Source: Rhodobacterales bacterium UBA3089
GTDB taxonomy: Bacteria; Pseudomonadota; Alphaproteobacteria; Rhodobacterales; Rhodobacteraceae
Length of the DNA stretch: 5,554 bases
Direction of reading: 5' to 3'
Assembly: GCA_002367255.1 (NCBI GenBank)
Contig: DFBD01000137.1
Coordinates: 1-5,554, forward strand
The notes under the pieces are model-generated. The model was not told the origin of the DNA. It saw only the letters and a program-made list of their open reading frames with translations, and made no database searches. The translations under genes and the position numbers were made by a program. The first letter of the stretch is position 1. The number at the start of each line of letters is the position of its first letter. Positions 5,439-5,554 of the stretch are shown here, in pieces.

Positions 5439-5554
5439 ATGCAAGACGCTGGTCGTCGCAGCATCACTCGTCCCCCCGAATTGTTGCCCGCTGATCTGGC
5501 TCGAAAAATTCGAGGCGGCACGACGAAGACATTTTGCGACTGCCAGACCGGCGA
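5439..5554 (+). CDS. Possible start of a downstream gene, partial at the right edge (doubtful)
   Basis: An ATG directly after the terminator T run opens a frame that stays open to the end of the window (38 codons), beginning MQDAGRRSITRPPELL and containing CDC near the visible end. There is no Shine-Dalgarno before the ATG because the sequence there is the T tract; in-frame TTG codons at 5481 and 5484 would be alternatives. The +1 frame is also open to the edge, so openness alone is weak evidence. No family is recognised. If real, the gene would need a promoter of its own or read-through of the terminator. Confidence 0.25.
   Translation, partial: MQDAGRRSITRPPELLPADLARKIRGGTTKTFCDCQTG

Noticed and set aside
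5500..5514. Inverted repeat CTCGAA-AAA-TTCGAG near the right edge
   Set aside because: Short AT-rich 6-bp stem with a 3-base loop and no T run; likely chance.
5306..5521. Minus-strand open frame across the primase end and terminator
   Set aside because: It overlaps the well-supported primase coding sequence and its terminator, and has no recognisable domain.

Overview
The window appears to be a piece of accessory DNA, probably a plasmid or an integrated conjugative element, from a Gram-negative bacterium and most likely a proteobacterium. This rests on a conjugation-type ATPase next to a short CHC2/TOPRIM primase, sigma70-type promoter boxes, E. coli-style intrinsic terminators and moderate, uneven base composition. 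No rRNA, tRNA, CRISPR array, transposase or integrase was found. I cannot name a genus.

Layout from left to right. Bases 1-117 (minus) hold the first 39 codons of a small protein that resembles DUF1640/CCDC90-like coiled-coil proteins and runs off the left edge. Bases 208-234 form a strong terminator for minus-strand transcription. Upstream of it on the minus strand lies a two-gene unit: a 700-residue HD-domain phosphohydrolase (2692-590, TTG start), then, 30 bases later, a 106-residue winged-helix-like protein (559-239). The unit has its own good promoter (2743-2770), so it looks like a self-contained cargo module. Next is a 427-residue ATPase of the VirD4/TraG-like type IV secretion family (4143-2860, minus), without an N-terminal membrane anchor. 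A 194-base divergent region follows (4144-4337) with a TATAAT box inside the palindrome ATTATAAT. On the plus strand, a CHC2 zinc-finger plus TOPRIM primase (4338-5384) ends at a textbook terminator (5410-5438). The last 116 bases are open in at least two frames and contain at most the start of another gene.

How the parts may work together (inference): the primase and the ATPase are typical backbone functions of a mobile element, for priming replication of transferred or plasmid DNA and for moving or remodelling DNA. The HD protein and its small partner look like cargo. The HD protein keeps every metal and catalytic position that I can align from memory with SAMHD1-type dNTP triphosphohydrolases, but has large insertions and a long unassigned C-terminal part. 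A nucleotide-directed defence or regulatory role is the most interesting possibility; the sequence does not prove it.
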